Source of the DNA: Pollutimonas sp035515055
Lineage (GTDB): Bacteria; Pseudomonadota; Gammaproteobacteria; Burkholderiales; Burkholderiaceae_B
Length of the DNA stretch: 64,000 bases
Reading direction: 5' to 3'
NCBI GenBank assembly: GCA_035515055.1
Contig: DATJBV010000047.1
Location: 1-64,000 of the forward strand
The notes beneath the pieces are model-generated. The model had not been told where the DNA came from. It worked only from the letters and a program-made list of their open reading frames with translations, and made no database searches. The position numbers and the translations under genes were made by a program. Of the stretch, positions 35,779 through 45,195 are shown piece by piece. Every line of letters begins with the position of its first letter. Position 1 is the first letter of the stretch.

Positions 35779-36267
35779 TCAACGATAAGGGGCGTCTTCG
35801 GAGCGACGGCGGGCAATTTCAGGCTCGTAGCGATCACCGATCGCCAACAGCATGTCCTTGGTGTAGTAAAGGTCGCCACGCTTTTCGCCGTGGTATTCCG
35901 AAATATGCGTCTCGACGATGGAGTCGACGGGACAGCTTTCTTCGCAGAAACCACAGAAAATGCATTTCGCGAGGTCGATGTCATAACGCGTCGTGCGGCG
36001 GGTGCCGTCGTCGCGCTCTTCGGATTCGATAGAGATGGCCAGCGCGGGGCAAACAGCTTCGCACAGCTTGCAGGCGATGCAGCGCTCTTCACCATTCGGG
36101 TAGCGGCGCAGGGCGTGCAGGCCGCGAAACCGTGGCGACGCGGGCGTCTTTTCCTGCGGATAGCGCAAAGTCACCTTGCGCTTGAAGAAGTATTTGCCCG
36201 TCAGGCGCATGCCCTTGAGCATCTCGGACAGCATAAGGCTGCCGAAGAAATCTTTGATAGCTTCCAT
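35779..36267 (-). CDS. nuoI: NADH-quinone oxidoreductase subunit I
   Basis: A 162-residue ferredoxin-like peripheral subunit carrying clusters N6a and N6b. The two CxxCxxCxxxCP motifs are C63-C66-C69-C73 and C102-C105-C108-C112. The start MEAIKDFFGS at 36267 has AGGGA upstream; the frame runs further upstream into nuoH but without family similarity. It passes electrons from NuoG to NuoB. Confidence 0.97.
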   Translation of the reverse strand: MEAIKDFFGSLMLSEMLKGMRLTGKYFFKRKVTLRYPQEKTPASPRFRGLHALRRYPNGEERCIACKLCEAVCPALAISIESEERDDGTRRTTRYDIDLAKCIFCGFCEESCPVDSIVETHISEYHGEKRGDLYYTKDMLLAIGDRYEPEIARRRSEDAPYR

Positions 36268-36284
36268 AATCTTGTCCCTGTTTC

Positions 36285-37358
36285 CTATTGCCAGATATTC
36301 CAGGGCGTCTGCATCCAGATCGCCACGATCACTAGCCAGATGCCTGTAAGCGGAATGAATACTTTCCAGCCCAGACGCATGATTTGATCGTAGCGGTACC
36401 GTGGGAATGTTGCCCGGAACCAGATAAACATTGAAACGACACAAAATGTCTTGATCCCGAGCCACAGCCAACCGGGAACCCAGGTGAGCGGCGCGATTTC
36501 GAGCGGCGGCATCCATCCGCCCAGAAACATGATGGAGGCAATCGCCGACAACAGAATCATGTTGGCGTATTCGCCAAGGAAGAATAGCGCGAAGCCCATG
36601 CCCGAATATTCCACCATATGGCCGGCCACGATTTCCGATTCGCCTTCCACCACGTCGAACGGGTGGCGGTTGGTTTCAGCCACCGCCGACACGACATAGA
36701 TGACGAACAGGGGCAGCAACGGCAACCAGTTCCAGGACATGAAGTTGATGCCCTTGTCGGCGAACCAGCCCGAGCCCTGCACATTCACGATGGTGCTTAG
36801 ATTCAGCGAACCCGAGACCAGCAAGACCGTGATGAAGACGAAGCCAATGGCGAGTTCATAGGACACCATTTGCGCGGCGGCGCGCAAGGCGCCCAGGAAC
36901 GCGTACTTGGAGTTCGACGCCCAGCCGGCCACAATCACGCCGTACACGCCTATGGATGTAATGGCCATGACATACAACAGGCCGGCATTGACGTTGGCCA
37001 GCACCACGTCGGGGCCGAACGGCACGACCGCCCAGGCGGCCAGTGCGGGCATGAGCGTGACGACCGGAGCCAAGACGTACAAGACCTTGTTGGACTTGGA
37101 CGGCAAGATGACTTCTTTTGTCAACAACTTGAACACGTCGGCGAAAGGCTGAAGCAGGCCGCGGTAGCCGACCCGGTTGGGCCCCTGGCGAACGTGCATG
37201 GCGCCGATCATCTTGCGTTCCCAATAGGTCAGGTAGGCGACCGACAGAATGATAGGCACGGCAATAACGACGATCTTGATCAACGACCACACCACGAGCC
37301 AGGCGGTTGGGCCCAACAACTCAGTGCCAAACGAGGTAATAGGATTCAACCATTCCAT
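36285..37358 (-). CDS. nuoH: NADH-quinone oxidoreductase subunit H
   Basis: A 357-residue membrane subunit that forms the quinone-binding channel with NuoB and NuoD. GAMHVRQGPNRVGYRGLLQPFAD is the highly conserved first loop (cut: QGPNRVGYRGLLQPFAD). The acidic loop FDVVEGESEIVAGHMVEYSG and several E-channel glutamates are intact. Start shares one base with the nuoG stop (TAATG). Confidence 0.98.
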   Translation of the reverse strand: MEWLNPITSFGTELLGPTAWLVVWSLIKIVVIAVPIILSVAYLTYWERKMIGAMHVRQGPNRVGYRGLLQPFADVFKLLTKEVILPSKSNKVLYVLAPVVTLMPALAAWAVVPFGPDVVLANVNAGLLYVMAITSIGVYGVIVAGWASNSKYAFLGALRAAAQMVSYELAIGFVFITVLLVSGSLNLSTIVNVQGSGWFADKGINFMSWNWLPLLPLFVIYVVSAVAETNRHPFDVVEGESEIVAGHMVEYSGMGFALFFLGEYANMILLSAIASIMFLGGWMPPLEIAPLTWVPGWLWLGIKTFCVVSMFIWFRATFPRYRYDQIMRLGWKVFIPLTGIWLVIVAIWMQTPWNIWQ

Positions 37359-39685
37359 TACGCACGCTCCACGGTCAATTGGCCAAAGCCGCTACCCAAC
37401 GCCACGGTTTCTTCGAATGCCGTGGGGATACGCACACATCCGTGCGCGACGGTATCGTCGACCAGCGCCGGAAGGACGATCTGGCCTTGCGCCGAGCTGA
37501 TGCGCAAGGAATCGCCGGCTTCCGCTCCCAACTCGGCCAGCATGCTGGCCGCCATGCGCGCGCGTGGCGGCTGCGAGGCCGGCGTAGCCTGCAAAGGCGC
37601 CGAACGGCGCACAAGTGCGTCGCTACGGTAAATCGGCACATCGGTCACGCGCTGTATGCCGTTGAGCTTCGCGCCCAAGCCGACGGTAGCGTTAATGGCG
37701 TTGGACAGACGCCCGTCCGTACCGTCGACCATAATGCTGTCGCGCACCGATTCAGACGTTTCATCGTCGAAACCTTGCAGCTGGAACAGGTTGCCAAGCA
37801 CGCGCAAGACCTTCCATGCCGGACGCGTATCGGCGAACGGCGCGGCGGCACCCTTGAAGCTCTGGGCGCGCCCTTCGGCGTTGACAAATGTTCCCGACGT
37901 TTCGGTGAATGGCGAAATGGGCAGCATGACATCGGCCCAGGCGTCGACCGCCGAGCGATACGATGTCAGGGCGACGGTAAAGCCCGCCGCCTTGAGGGTC
38001 TCGACGGCGCGAGCGCCGTTGTCGGCGTCCATGGAAGGCTCGGTATGCAAGACCATATAGGCCTTCAATGGCTGCGCGAGCATTTGCTCGGCGCCCAAGC
38101 CGTCTTTGCCAGGGATGGCGCCGGCCAGGTAGCCGCCCACCGTATTGGCGCCGGCGGTAAGGAAACCGAACTTGGCGCCCAGCGAACCAGCAAGCGCCGA
38201 CGCATTGGCGGCAATGAGCGTGGCCTGATCCGACGCGGTCGCCATGTTGCCAAGGAAGACGCCGACACGCTCGCCCGATGCCAGGCTGGCCGCAATGGCT
38301 TGCGCCGCGTCGCCCGGCTGGACGTTCGCGAACGCGGGCGGGACGCTTTGTTCTTTAGCGTTGGCAAGCGCGACCAAGACTTCAGCCAAGGCGTCGGGCA
38401 GCGCACTGGGGGCCACCGTAAGCTTGCCGGTAACGGGGAACAACGGATCTTCCGTGCCCGCGTCGATGAAGGACACCTGCGTGCCATGCTTGGCGGCCTG
38501 GCGCAAGCGCTGAGCCATCAAGGGGTGATCTTTCCGCAGGAACGAGCCCACGATCAGCACACGATCCAGATTGGCGAACTCGGTGATCGGCATGCCCAGC
38601 CAAGGAACGCCGGACACGGCTTGGTCGAACGAACGATCGATATGGCGCAGGCGAAAATCGATGTTTTCAGAGCCAAGCGCACGCGTCAGGCGCGCCAGCA
38701 GGGCCAGCTCTTCAACAGTGGCCGTGTGGCTACCGATGCTGCCGATTTGCTCGGCGCCGAACTGCTCGCGCACCGTATTGAACCCGTGCACCACCACTTG
38801 CAGCGCATCGCTCCAGGAGGCTTCGCGCCACTGGCCATCTTCCCCCTTGATCATCGGGTGAGCCAGGCGGTCTTCGGTGTACAGGCCTTCGTAGGAAAAA
38901 CGGTCGCGATCGCTGATCCAGCACTCGTTCACATCTTCGTTTTCGAAAGGCACGACGCGCAGTACGCGATCCATCTTGGCCTGCACCACCAGGTTGGCAC
39001 CCAGGCTATCGTGCGGGCTGACCGAACGGCGGCGCGCCATTTCCCAGGTACGGGCAGTGAATTTGAACGGCTTGGACAGCAATGCGCCGACCGGGCAGAC
39101 GTCGATCATGTTGCCCGACAGTTCGGACTCGACGGCCTGGCCGACAAATGTCGTGATCTCGGAGAACTCGCCGCGATTGACCATGCCCACTTCCATGATG
39201 CCGCCGATTTCCTGACCCAGCCGCACGCAGCGTGTGCAATGTATGCAGCGCTGCATGCCGTCGGTGGAAATGAGCGGACCCATGGACTTGGCGGTGACGA
39301 CGCGCTTGGCTTCTTGGTAGCGCGATGCCGAGGCGCCATAGCCGACGGCCAAATCCTGCAACTGGCACTCGCCGCCCTGGTCGCAAACCGGGCAATCCAG
39401 CGGGTGATTGATCAGCAGAAACTCCATGACGCTTTTCTGAGCGGCAATGGCCTTGTCGGAGCGGGTATGCACCACCATGCCGTTAGTGACGGGCGTGGCA
39501 CAGGCGGGCAACGCCTTGGGCGCCTTTTCGACGTCGACCAGGCACATGCGGCAGTTGGCCGCAATGGAAAGTTTCTTGTGATAGCAGAAGTGCGGCACAT
39601 AGACCCCGAGCTTGTGCGCAGCCTGGATGACCATGCTGCCTTCGGGAGCTTCTACTTTAATGCCGTCGATGGTAAGTTCAACCAT
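37358..39685 (-). CDS. nuoG: NADH-quinone oxidoreductase subunit G
   Basis: A 775-residue peripheral subunit. The N-terminal [2Fe-2S] ferredoxin domain has C in HFCYHKKLS, CRMC and an Ala-Cys-Ala further on. CPVCDQGGECQLQ precedes HCTRCVRLGQE for the [4Fe-4S] clusters, and a molybdopterin-oxidoreductase-like domain without cofactor fills ~220-690. It takes electrons from NuoF/NuoE to NuoI. The protein ends with a short formate-dehydrogenase-like C-terminal domain. A very long open frame on the opposite strand is a codon-bias shadow. Confidence 0.97.
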   Translation of the reverse strand: MVELTIDGIKVEAPEGSMVIQAAHKLGVYVPHFCYHKKLSIAANCRMCLVDVEKAPKALPACATPVTNGMVVHTRSDKAIAAQKSVMEFLLINHPLDCPVCDQGGECQLQDLAVGYGASASRYQEAKRVVTAKSMGPLISTDGMQRCIHCTRCVRLGQEIGGIMEVGMVNRGEFSEITTFVGQAVESELSGNMIDVCPVGALLSKPFKFTARTWEMARRRSVSPHDSLGANLVVQAKMDRVLRVVPFENEDVNECWISDRDRFSYEGLYTEDRLAHPMIKGEDGQWREASWSDALQVVVHGFNTVREQFGAEQIGSIGSHTATVEELALLARLTRALGSENIDFRLRHIDRSFDQAVSGVPWLGMPITEFANLDRVLIVGSFLRKDHPLMAQRLRQAAKHGTQVSFIDAGTEDPLFPVTGKLTVAPSALPDALAEVLVALANAKEQSVPPAFANVQPGDAAQAIAASLASGERVGVFLGNMATASDQATLIAANASALAGSLGAKFGFLTAGANTVGGYLAGAIPGKDGLGAEQMLAQPLKAYMVLHTEPSMDADNGARAVETLKAAGFTVALTSYRSAVDAWADVMLPISPFTETSGTFVNAEGRAQSFKGAAAPFADTRPAWKVLRVLGNLFQLQGFDDETSESVRDSIMVDGTDGRLSNAINATVGLGAKLNGIQRVTDVPIYRSDALVRRSAPLQATPASQPPRARMAASMLAELGAEAGDSLRISSAQGQIVLPALVDDTVAHGCVRIPTAFEETVALGSGFGQLTVERA

Positions 39686-39700
39686 TAGCTTGTCCTGAGC

Positions 39701-41068
39701 CTACAGATATTTTGGCACCACACAGCTTTTATGCTGGATGTGGTGTGCGAACTCGTCGCGGAAATGCTTGATGAAACTGCGTACCGGCATGGCGGCGGCG
39801 TCGCCGAGCGCGCAAATGGTGCGCCCCATGATGTTGTGCGCCACCGAATCCAGGACGTCCAGATCTTCCGGACGGCCCTGGCCGTTCTCGATGCGCTCGA
39901 CCATGCGATACAACCAGCCCGTGCCTTCGCGGCAAGGCGTGCATTGGCCGCAGCTTTCCTCGAAGTAAAAATACGACAGGCGCATCAGGGACTTGACCAT
40001 GCAACGGGTCTCGTCCATGACGATGACCGCGCCGGACCCGAGCATGGAGCCGGCCTTGGCGATCGAGTCGTAGTCCATGGTGGTTTGCATCATGATGTCG
40101 GCCGGCAACACCGGGGCGCTGGAACCGCCCGGTATGACCGCCTTCAACTTACGGCCGCCCCGCATGCCGCCCGCCAATTCCAGCAGCTTGCTAAAGGGCG
40201 TGCCTAGCGGAATTTCGTAATTGCCGGGGAGTTCGACGTCGCCAGAGATAGAGAACAGCTTGGTGCCGCCGTTATTGGGCAGGCCGATCTCCAGGTATTC
40301 CTGGGCGCTGTTGCGGAAGATCCAGGGCACCGCCGCAAACGTTTCCGTATTGTTGATGGTGGTTGGCTTGCCGTACAGGCCAAAGCTGGCAGGGAATGGC
40401 GGCTTGAAGCGCGGTTGCCCTTTCTTGCCTTCCAGCGATTCCAGCAAGGCGGTCTCTTCGCCGCAAATATAGGCACCGTAGCCGTGGAAGGCGTGCAACT
40501 GGAAGCTGAATTCCGACCCCAGGATCTTGTCGCCCAGAAAACCGGCCGCGCGGGCCTGTTCCAACGCCTGCTCGAAGCGGTCGTAGATCTCGAAGATTTC
40601 GCCGTGGATGTAGTTATAGCCCACGGTAATGCCCATGGCATAGGCGGCAATGGCCATGCCCTCGATCACGATGTGCGGATTGAACCGGAGAATGTCGCGG
40701 TCTTTGAAGGTACCCGGCTCGCCTTCGTCGGAATTGCACACCAGGTATTTCTGGCCCGGCAAGGTACGAGGCATGAAGCTCCACTTCAAGCCGGTGGGAA
40801 ATCCCGCGCCGCCGCGGCCGCGCAAACCCGATGCCTTGACTTCGTTGATGACGTCTTCCGGCTTCATGCCAGTGGTAAGAATCTTGCGCAAGGCCTCGTA
40901 GCCGCCGCGCTTGACGTAGTCTTCCAGGCCCCAGTTCGTGCCGTCCAGGCCCGCAATAATTTGCGGACTGAGGTGGCGGTCGTGGAAGATCATGCTGGTC
41001 GACACGTCGCTGCCGGGATTGGGCGCCAGGCCCTGGGAAAATTGCTGCAACAGCCCCGTCGCGCTCAT
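39701..41068 (-). CDS. nuoF: NADH-quinone oxidoreductase subunit F
   Basis: A 455-residue NADH- and FMN-binding subunit. GRGGAGFPTGLKWSFMP is the FMN/NADH glycine-rich loop, GAGAYICGEETALLESLEG is here GYGAYICGEETALLESLEG, and CGQCTPCREG with a later cysteine ligates cluster N3. The start at 41068 overlaps the nuoE stop by 4 nt. Residues 1-~28 (MSATGLLQQFSQGLAPN...) are a non-conserved N-terminal extension before the conserved MIFHDRHLSPQI. Confidence 0.97.
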   Translation of the reverse strand: MSATGLLQQFSQGLAPNPGSDVSTSMIFHDRHLSPQIIAGLDGTNWGLEDYVKRGGYEALRKILTTGMKPEDVINEVKASGLRGRGGAGFPTGLKWSFMPRTLPGQKYLVCNSDEGEPGTFKDRDILRFNPHIVIEGMAIAAYAMGITVGYNYIHGEIFEIYDRFEQALEQARAAGFLGDKILGSEFSFQLHAFHGYGAYICGEETALLESLEGKKGQPRFKPPFPASFGLYGKPTTINNTETFAAVPWIFRNSAQEYLEIGLPNNGGTKLFSISGDVELPGNYEIPLGTPFSKLLELAGGMRGGRKLKAVIPGGSSAPVLPADIMMQTTMDYDSIAKAGSMLGSGAVIVMDETRCMVKSLMRLSYFYFEESCGQCTPCREGTGWLYRMVERIENGQGRPEDLDVLDSVAHNIMGRTICALGDAAAMPVRSFIKHFRDEFAHHIQHKSCVVPKYL

Positions 41069-41559
41069 GCGGCCTCCCCGTGCTGCTTGAGTTCTTGAAT
41101 CATTGCGTCGATCTTCTCGGACGACATGCGCACGCACATGTGCTTATTGTTCATTAACAGCACCGGCGAATCGCCGCAGGCGCCCATGCATTCGCCTTCC
41201 ATCAGTGTGAACATGCCGTCGGGCGTGGTCTCGTGGAAGTCGATGCCCAGTTTGCCCTTGATGTAGTCGGCCGCCTTCACGCCGTCGCGCAAGGCACAGG
41301 GCAAGTTCGTGCAAACCGTGATCTTGAAACGGCCGACCGGTTGCGTGTTGTACATGTTGTAGAAGGTGGCAACTTCCTGCACTGCAATAGGCCGTACGCG
41401 CAGATACGCGGCGATGTCGGCAACGATTTCGGGCGATACCCAGCCCTTTTCGTCCTGTGCAATGGTCAGGGCGGCCATGATGGCCGATTGCTGTTGCTCG
41501 ACAGGAAACTTGGAAATTTCCTTGTCGATTTTTTGATAGGCTTGTTCGGAAAGCAGCAT
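41065..41559 (-). CDS. nuoE: NADH-quinone oxidoreductase subunit E
   Basis: A 164-residue thioredoxin-like subunit with the N1a [2Fe-2S] cluster. The ligands are C83, C88 (TVCTNLPCAL) and C124, C128 (GECMGACGDSP). The N-terminal helical bundle (residues 1-75) is normal. Coupled to nuoF by a 4-nt overlap. Confidence 0.98.
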   Translation of the reverse strand: MLLSEQAYQKIDKEISKFPVEQQQSAIMAALTIAQDEKGWVSPEIVADIAAYLRVRPIAVQEVATFYNMYNTQPVGRFKITVCTNLPCALRDGVKAADYIKGKLGIDFHETTPDGMFTLMEGECMGACGDSPVLLMNNKHMCVRMSSEKIDAMIQELKQHGEAA

Positions 41560-41595
41560 AATTTGAATCCGGTTTATACCTTGGCTACGCGCCGG

Positions 41596-42852
41596 TTAAC
41601 GGTCGATTTCACCAAATACGATGTCTTGCGTACCAATAATGGTGACGGCATCGGCGATCATGTGGCCACGTGCCATTTCGTCTAACGATTGCAGGTGGGC
41701 GAACCCCGGTGCGCGTATCTTCATGCGATAAGGCTTGTTCGCGCCATCGGACACCATGTAGATGCCGAACTCCCCCTTGGGGTGTTCCACCGCCGCATAC
41801 GTTTCGCCGGCGGGTACGTGCATGCCTTCGGTAAACAACTTGAAGTGGTGGATGAGGTCTTCCATGCCCGTCTTCATGCGTTCGCGCGTGGGCGGCGCAA
41901 CCTTGTGGTTGCTGACGATGACCGGCCCTTGATTGTTGCGCAGCCATTCGACGCACTGCCGGATGATACGGTTGCTTTCGCGCATTTCCGCAATACGTAC
42001 CAGATAGCGGTCGTAGCAGTCGCCATTGGTGCCGACGGCAACGTCGAAATCGAGGCGATCGTAGACTTCGTAGGGCTGGTTGCGACGCAAGTCCCACTCG
42101 ACGCCGGATCCCCGCAGCATGGGACCGGTAAAGCCCAGCGCCATGGCGCGTTCGGGACTGACGACGCCTATGCCAACAAGACGCTGCTTCCAGATGCGGT
42201 TATCGGTGAGCAGCGTTTCGTATTCGTCCACGCAGGTGGGAAAGCGATTGGTGAAGTCTTCGATGAAGTCGAGCAGCGAACCCGACCGTGCCTCGTTCAT
42301 GGCGCGTACTTCTTTTTCGCCGCGGTACTTGCTGCTTTCGCCATAAGCCGGCATGGAATCGGGAAGATCGCGATAAACGCCGCCCGGACGATAGTAGGCA
42401 GCGTGCATGCGCGCGCCCGACACGGCCTCGTAGCAGTCCATCAGGTCTTCACGCTCGCGGAACGCATAGAGGAAAACCGCCATGGCGCCCACGTCGAGCG
42501 CATGCGAGCCGAGGGACATGAGGTGATTGAGCAGGCGCGTGATCTCGTCGAACATGACGCGTATGTATTGCGCCCGCAACGGGACTTCGATGCCCAGCAA
42601 GTTTTCCACCGCCAGGACGTAGGCATGCTCGTTGCACATCATGGAGACGTAGTCGAGCCTGTCCATATAGGGCAAGGCCTGCAGATACGTCTTGTGCTCG
42701 GCCAGTTTTTCGGTGGCGCGGTGCAACAAGCCAATATGGGGGTCGGCCCGTTGGATGACTTCGCCGTCGAGTTCGAGCACCAGGCGCAATACGCCGTGCG
42801 CAGCCGGATGCTGCGGACCAAAGTTCAGTGTGTAGTTTTTAATTTCAGCCAT
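41596..42852 (-). CDS. nuoD: NADH-quinone oxidoreductase subunit D
   Basis: A 418-residue 49-kDa-type subunit that lines the quinone site. Motifs NFGPQHPAAHGVLRLVLELDGE, HIGLLHRATEKL and DRLDYVSMMCNEHAYV are intact (the first given here in family form; the His and Tyr of the quinone pocket are present). It begins 2 nt after nuoC. NuoC and NuoD are separate here, unlike the fused NuoCD of E. coli. Confidence 0.98.
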   Translation of the reverse strand: MAEIKNYTLNFGPQHPAAHGVLRLVLELDGEVIQRADPHIGLLHRATEKLAEHKTYLQALPYMDRLDYVSMMCNEHAYVLAVENLLGIEVPLRAQYIRVMFDEITRLLNHLMSLGSHALDVGAMAVFLYAFREREDLMDCYEAVSGARMHAAYYRPGGVYRDLPDSMPAYGESSKYRGEKEVRAMNEARSGSLLDFIEDFTNRFPTCVDEYETLLTDNRIWKQRLVGIGVVSPERAMALGFTGPMLRGSGVEWDLRRNQPYEVYDRLDFDVAVGTNGDCYDRYLVRIAEMRESNRIIRQCVEWLRNNQGPVIVSNHKVAPPTRERMKTGMEDLIHHFKLFTEGMHVPAGETYAAVEHPKGEFGIYMVSDGANKPYRMKIRAPGFAHLQSLDEMARGHMIADAVTIIGTQDIVFGEIDR

Positions 42853-42854
42853 GT

Positions 42855-43466
42855 TCAGCGCCCTGCTCCGTAGCCTTCTTCACGCACGACCCGCGGAGTG
42901 AGTTCGCGCGGCTCGATTGACACGGGTTGGTAAATTACCCGCTGCTGTTCTGTGTCGTAGCGCATTTCAACGTTGCCGGACAAGGGGAAGTCTTTGCGGA
43001 AGGGATGGCCGATGAAGCCGTAGTCGGTAAGTATGCGGCGCAGATCCGGGTGCCCTTCGAATACCACGCCGAACAAGTCAAAGGCCTCGCGCTCGAACCA
43101 ATTGACCGTGGGCCAGACGTCGACCAAGCTGGCAATGACGGGTAGTTCGTCGTTGGGCACATAGGCCCGCACGCGCAAGCGCCAATTGTGCTTGATGGAC
43201 AGCAAATGCACGACGACGGCAAAGCGATGCGCATGCAGGCCCGGTTCGAACGCAAAGGTAGGCGCGCCCCAACCGGAATAGTCGATGCCGCATAAGTCGA
43301 TACAGTTCTCGAAGCGCAGCGATGCGTTATCGCGCAGCACGGTACAGGTATCGACCCAGTCGGCGGCGGGAACCTCGAGCGTGAGCTCGTTCAGGGCCAG
43401 CGTGAGCTTGTGGCTTTCGCCGAACGTGGCCAGTAAATTGGTTTGTAGCGTTTCGAGCCGAGTCAT
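42855..43466 (-). CDS. nuoC: NADH-quinone oxidoreductase subunit C
   Basis: A 203-residue 30-kDa-type subunit. WPTVNWFEREAFDLFGVVFEGHPDLRRILTDY (cut: NWFEREAFDLFGV and HPDLRRILTDYGF) and HPFRKDFPLSG are the family signature. It stabilises the NuoB-NuoD interface. It lies 42 nt after nuoB. Confidence 0.98.
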   Translation of the reverse strand: MTRLETLQTNLLATFGESHKLTLALNELTLEVPAADWVDTCTVLRDNASLRFENCIDLCGIDYSGWGAPTFAFEPGLHAHRFAVVVHLLSIKHNWRLRVRAYVPNDELPVIASLVDVWPTVNWFEREAFDLFGVVFEGHPDLRRILTDYGFIGHPFRKDFPLSGNVEMRYDTEQQRVIYQPVSIEPRELTPRVVREEGYGAGR

Positions 43467-43508
43467 AAGTGGAAGCAGTTCAACGTTAAGAGTGACAGCC
43501 GGGCCGGC

Positions 43509-43985
43509 CTAGCGCGCAATGGTGTTGGTGAGGCGGATTTTGTTTTGCAATTGCAAGAGCCCATACACCAAGGCTTCCGCGGTGGGCGGACAGCCAGGCA
43601 CGTAGATATCGACCGGAACGATGCGATCACAGCCGCGCACCACCGAATACGAGTAGTGGTAATAGCCGCCGCCATTGGCACAGGAGCCCATGGACACTAC
43701 CCAGCGGGGTTCGGCCATTTGGTCGTAAACCTTGCGCAAGGCAGGCGCCATTTTGTTGCACAGCGTGCCGGCCACGATCATGAGATCGGACTGGCGGGGG
43801 CTGGGGCGAAAAATAATGCCGAATTGGTCCAGGTCGTAGCGGGCAGCGCCCGCATGCATCATTTCCACCGCGCAACAGGCCAACCCGAAGGTGACGGGCC
43901 ACATGGAACCCGTCTTGGCCCAGTTCAGAAACTTGTCTGCGCTGGTGGTGATAAAACCTTCTTTCATAATGCCGTCGATAGCCAT
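43509..43985 (-). CDS. nuoB: NADH-quinone oxidoreductase subunit B
   Basis: A 158-residue subunit with cluster N2, the direct donor to quinone. Ligands are the adjacent pair C37-C38 (FGLACCAVEMMH), C102 (MGSCANGGGYYH) and C132 (PGCPPTAEAL). Quinone-pocket region GIIFRPSPRQSD is present. Second gene of the operon, 28 nt after nuoA. Confidence 0.98.
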   Translation of the reverse strand: MAIDGIMKEGFITTSADKFLNWAKTGSMWPVTFGLACCAVEMMHAGAARYDLDQFGIIFRPSPRQSDLMIVAGTLCNKMAPALRKVYDQMAEPRWVVSMGSCANGGGYYHYSYSVVRGCDRIVPVDIYVPGCPPTAEALVYGLLQLQNKIRLTNTIAR

Positions 43986-44013
43986 AATTTTCCTAAATGC
44001 CTCTGTGTTGCGC

Positions 44014-44373
44014 TTATTCCCAGTCCAGCGCGCCTTTCTTCCACTCGTAGATGAAACCCACGGTAAGAATGGCCAGGAATACCATTACCGTCCAGAAGCC
44101 GACCATGCCAATTGTGCCGTTGGCGATAGCCCACGGAAACAGGAAGGCGATTTCCAGGTCGAACATGATGAACAGGATGGCGACGAGGTAATAACGCACG
44201 TCGAACTTCATGCGCGAGTCGGTGAACGCCTCGAAACCGCATTCGTAAGGTGACAGTTTTTCTGCGTACGGACGATGCGGGCCGAGCAGCCGGCCAGCGG
44301 CAAGCAAGGCAAAACCGATCACGGTCGCGAAGATAATAAATAGCAGGACGGGAAAGTACTGTTGCAGATTCAT
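44014..44373 (-). CDS. nuoA: NADH-quinone oxidoreductase subunit A
   Basis: A 119-residue, three-helix membrane subunit. Start MNLQQYFPVLLF at 44373; the loop KLSPYECGFEAFTDSRMKFDVRYYLVAILFI (cut: SPYECGFEAF and MKFDVRYYLVAILFI) is the family signature with the Cys of the active/deactive loop. First gene of nuoA-N, which runs 14 kb without internal terminators. An extended -10 promoter lies ~35 nt upstream. No good Shine-Dalgarno is visible. Confidence 0.97.
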   Translation of the reverse strand: MNLQQYFPVLLFIIFATVIGFALLAAGRLLGPHRPYAEKLSPYECGFEAFTDSRMKFDVRYYLVAILFIMFDLEIAFLFPWAIANGTIGMVGFWTVMVFLAILTVGFIYEWKKGALDWE

Positions 44374-44407
44374 GCCAGGCAACCAATCACGATAAGTAAA
44401 CCCTCGG

Positions 44408-44416
44408 ATTGTAGCA
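44408..44416 (-). promoter_or_regulatory. Extended -10 promoter element upstream of nuoA
   Basis: On the minus strand TGC-TACAAT fits an extended -10 (TGn then 5 of 6 of TATAAT). Transcription would begin near 44401, about 28 nt before the nuoA ATG. No convincing -35 is at 17 bp (CCCGAA), which is tolerated by extended -10 promoters. Confidence 0.45.
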
Positions 44417-44474
44417 TTTTGAGAACAGGATTCGGGCAAAGGCCGTAGCGCCGAAACATGTTGGTGATGCAGAT

Positions 44475-44503
44475 CAAAGACAGCCGAGTTGCGGCTGCCT
44501 TTG
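44475..44503 (-). terminator. Terminator hairpin downstream of ompW
   Basis: CAAAG-A-CAGCCG pairs with CGGCTG-C-CTTTG (one A-C mismatch), loop of five, 33 nt past the ompW stop and upstream of the nuo promoter. U-richness after the stem is modest on both strands. Confidence 0.55.
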
Positions 44504-44535
44504 TTGAAGAAATTATTGCATATTCCGCAAAAATA

Positions 44536-45156
44536 CTAGAAGCGGTAACCGATACCTACAGTGGCGACGATCGGGTCGATCTGGACCTTGCCGATATTCT
44601 GGCCGTTCAGCTTGACCTTGGATTGGATGTCGATATAACGGATGTCGGCATTCATAAACCAGCGGTCTGTCAGCTGCACATCAACTCCGAGCTGCGCGGC
44701 CAAGCCCCAGGAATCCTGCAACTTCAGGTTGCCCAGGGAACTCTTGGTGCTGAAGAACGTGGTGTAGTTCACGCCAACGCCGACATAGGGTTGGATCTTG
44801 GCGTCGGGCAGGAAGTGCCACTGCAGGCTGAGCGTGGGCGGCAGCTGCTTGGTGGAACCGATGTTGCCCAGGCCCTGTGCCTTGATGTCATGCTTGAATG
44901 GAAAGGCGCCAAGCAGTTCGACGCCTACGTTGCGCGTGGCCATGTAGGTCAGGCTGACGCTTGGGCGCGTGCTGGAACCCACATCGATGCCGACGGAATT
45001 ATTGATGACCTTGCCGTTGTTGGACTTAGGGGCCACGTGGGTGATGCCCGCCTTGACCAGCCAGTCGCCGCCTTCGTAGGCGCTTGCCGGCGCGGCAAGC
45101 ATGGCACCCGCGGCAACCAGACACCCGATAACTGTTTTGTGTATTTGAACTTGCAT
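44536..45156 (-). CDS. ompW: Outer membrane protein OmpW
   Basis: A 206-residue eight-stranded outer-membrane barrel. The signal peptide (MQVQIHKTVIGCLVAAGAML ... ASA) precedes YEGGDWLVKAGITHVAPKS, the OmpW start. It has PPTLSLQWHF and KIQPYVGVGVNYT (family blocks) and ends in a barrel-insertion signal IGYRF. The start at 45156 has GGAG 5 nt upstream. In enterobacteria OmpW is induced under anaerobiosis by FNR and forms a hydrophobic channel; the FNR-type boxes upstream here fit that regulation. Confidence 0.93.
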   Translation of the reverse strand: MQVQIHKTVIGCLVAAGAMLAAPASAYEGGDWLVKAGITHVAPKSNNGKVINNSVGIDVGSSTRPSVSLTYMATRNVGVELLGAFPFKHDIKAQGLGNIGSTKQLPPTLSLQWHFLPDAKIQPYVGVGVNYTTFFSTKSSLGNLKLQDSWGLAAQLGVDVQLTDRWFMNADIRYIDIQSKVKLNGQNIGKVQIDPIVATVGIGYRF

Positions 45157-45195
45157 CACTTCTCCATATTGCTTGTAGGGGTATTTCCCCTGTGG

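Noticed and set aside
37379..39688. 769-codon open frame antisense to nuoG
   Set aside because: It mirrors nuoG almost end to end, has no family motifs and arises from high-GC codon bias; nuoG is intact with all Fe-S ligands.
41689..42873. 394-codon open frame antisense to nuoD
   Set aside because: Shadow of nuoD; no ribosome site and no recognisable motifs.
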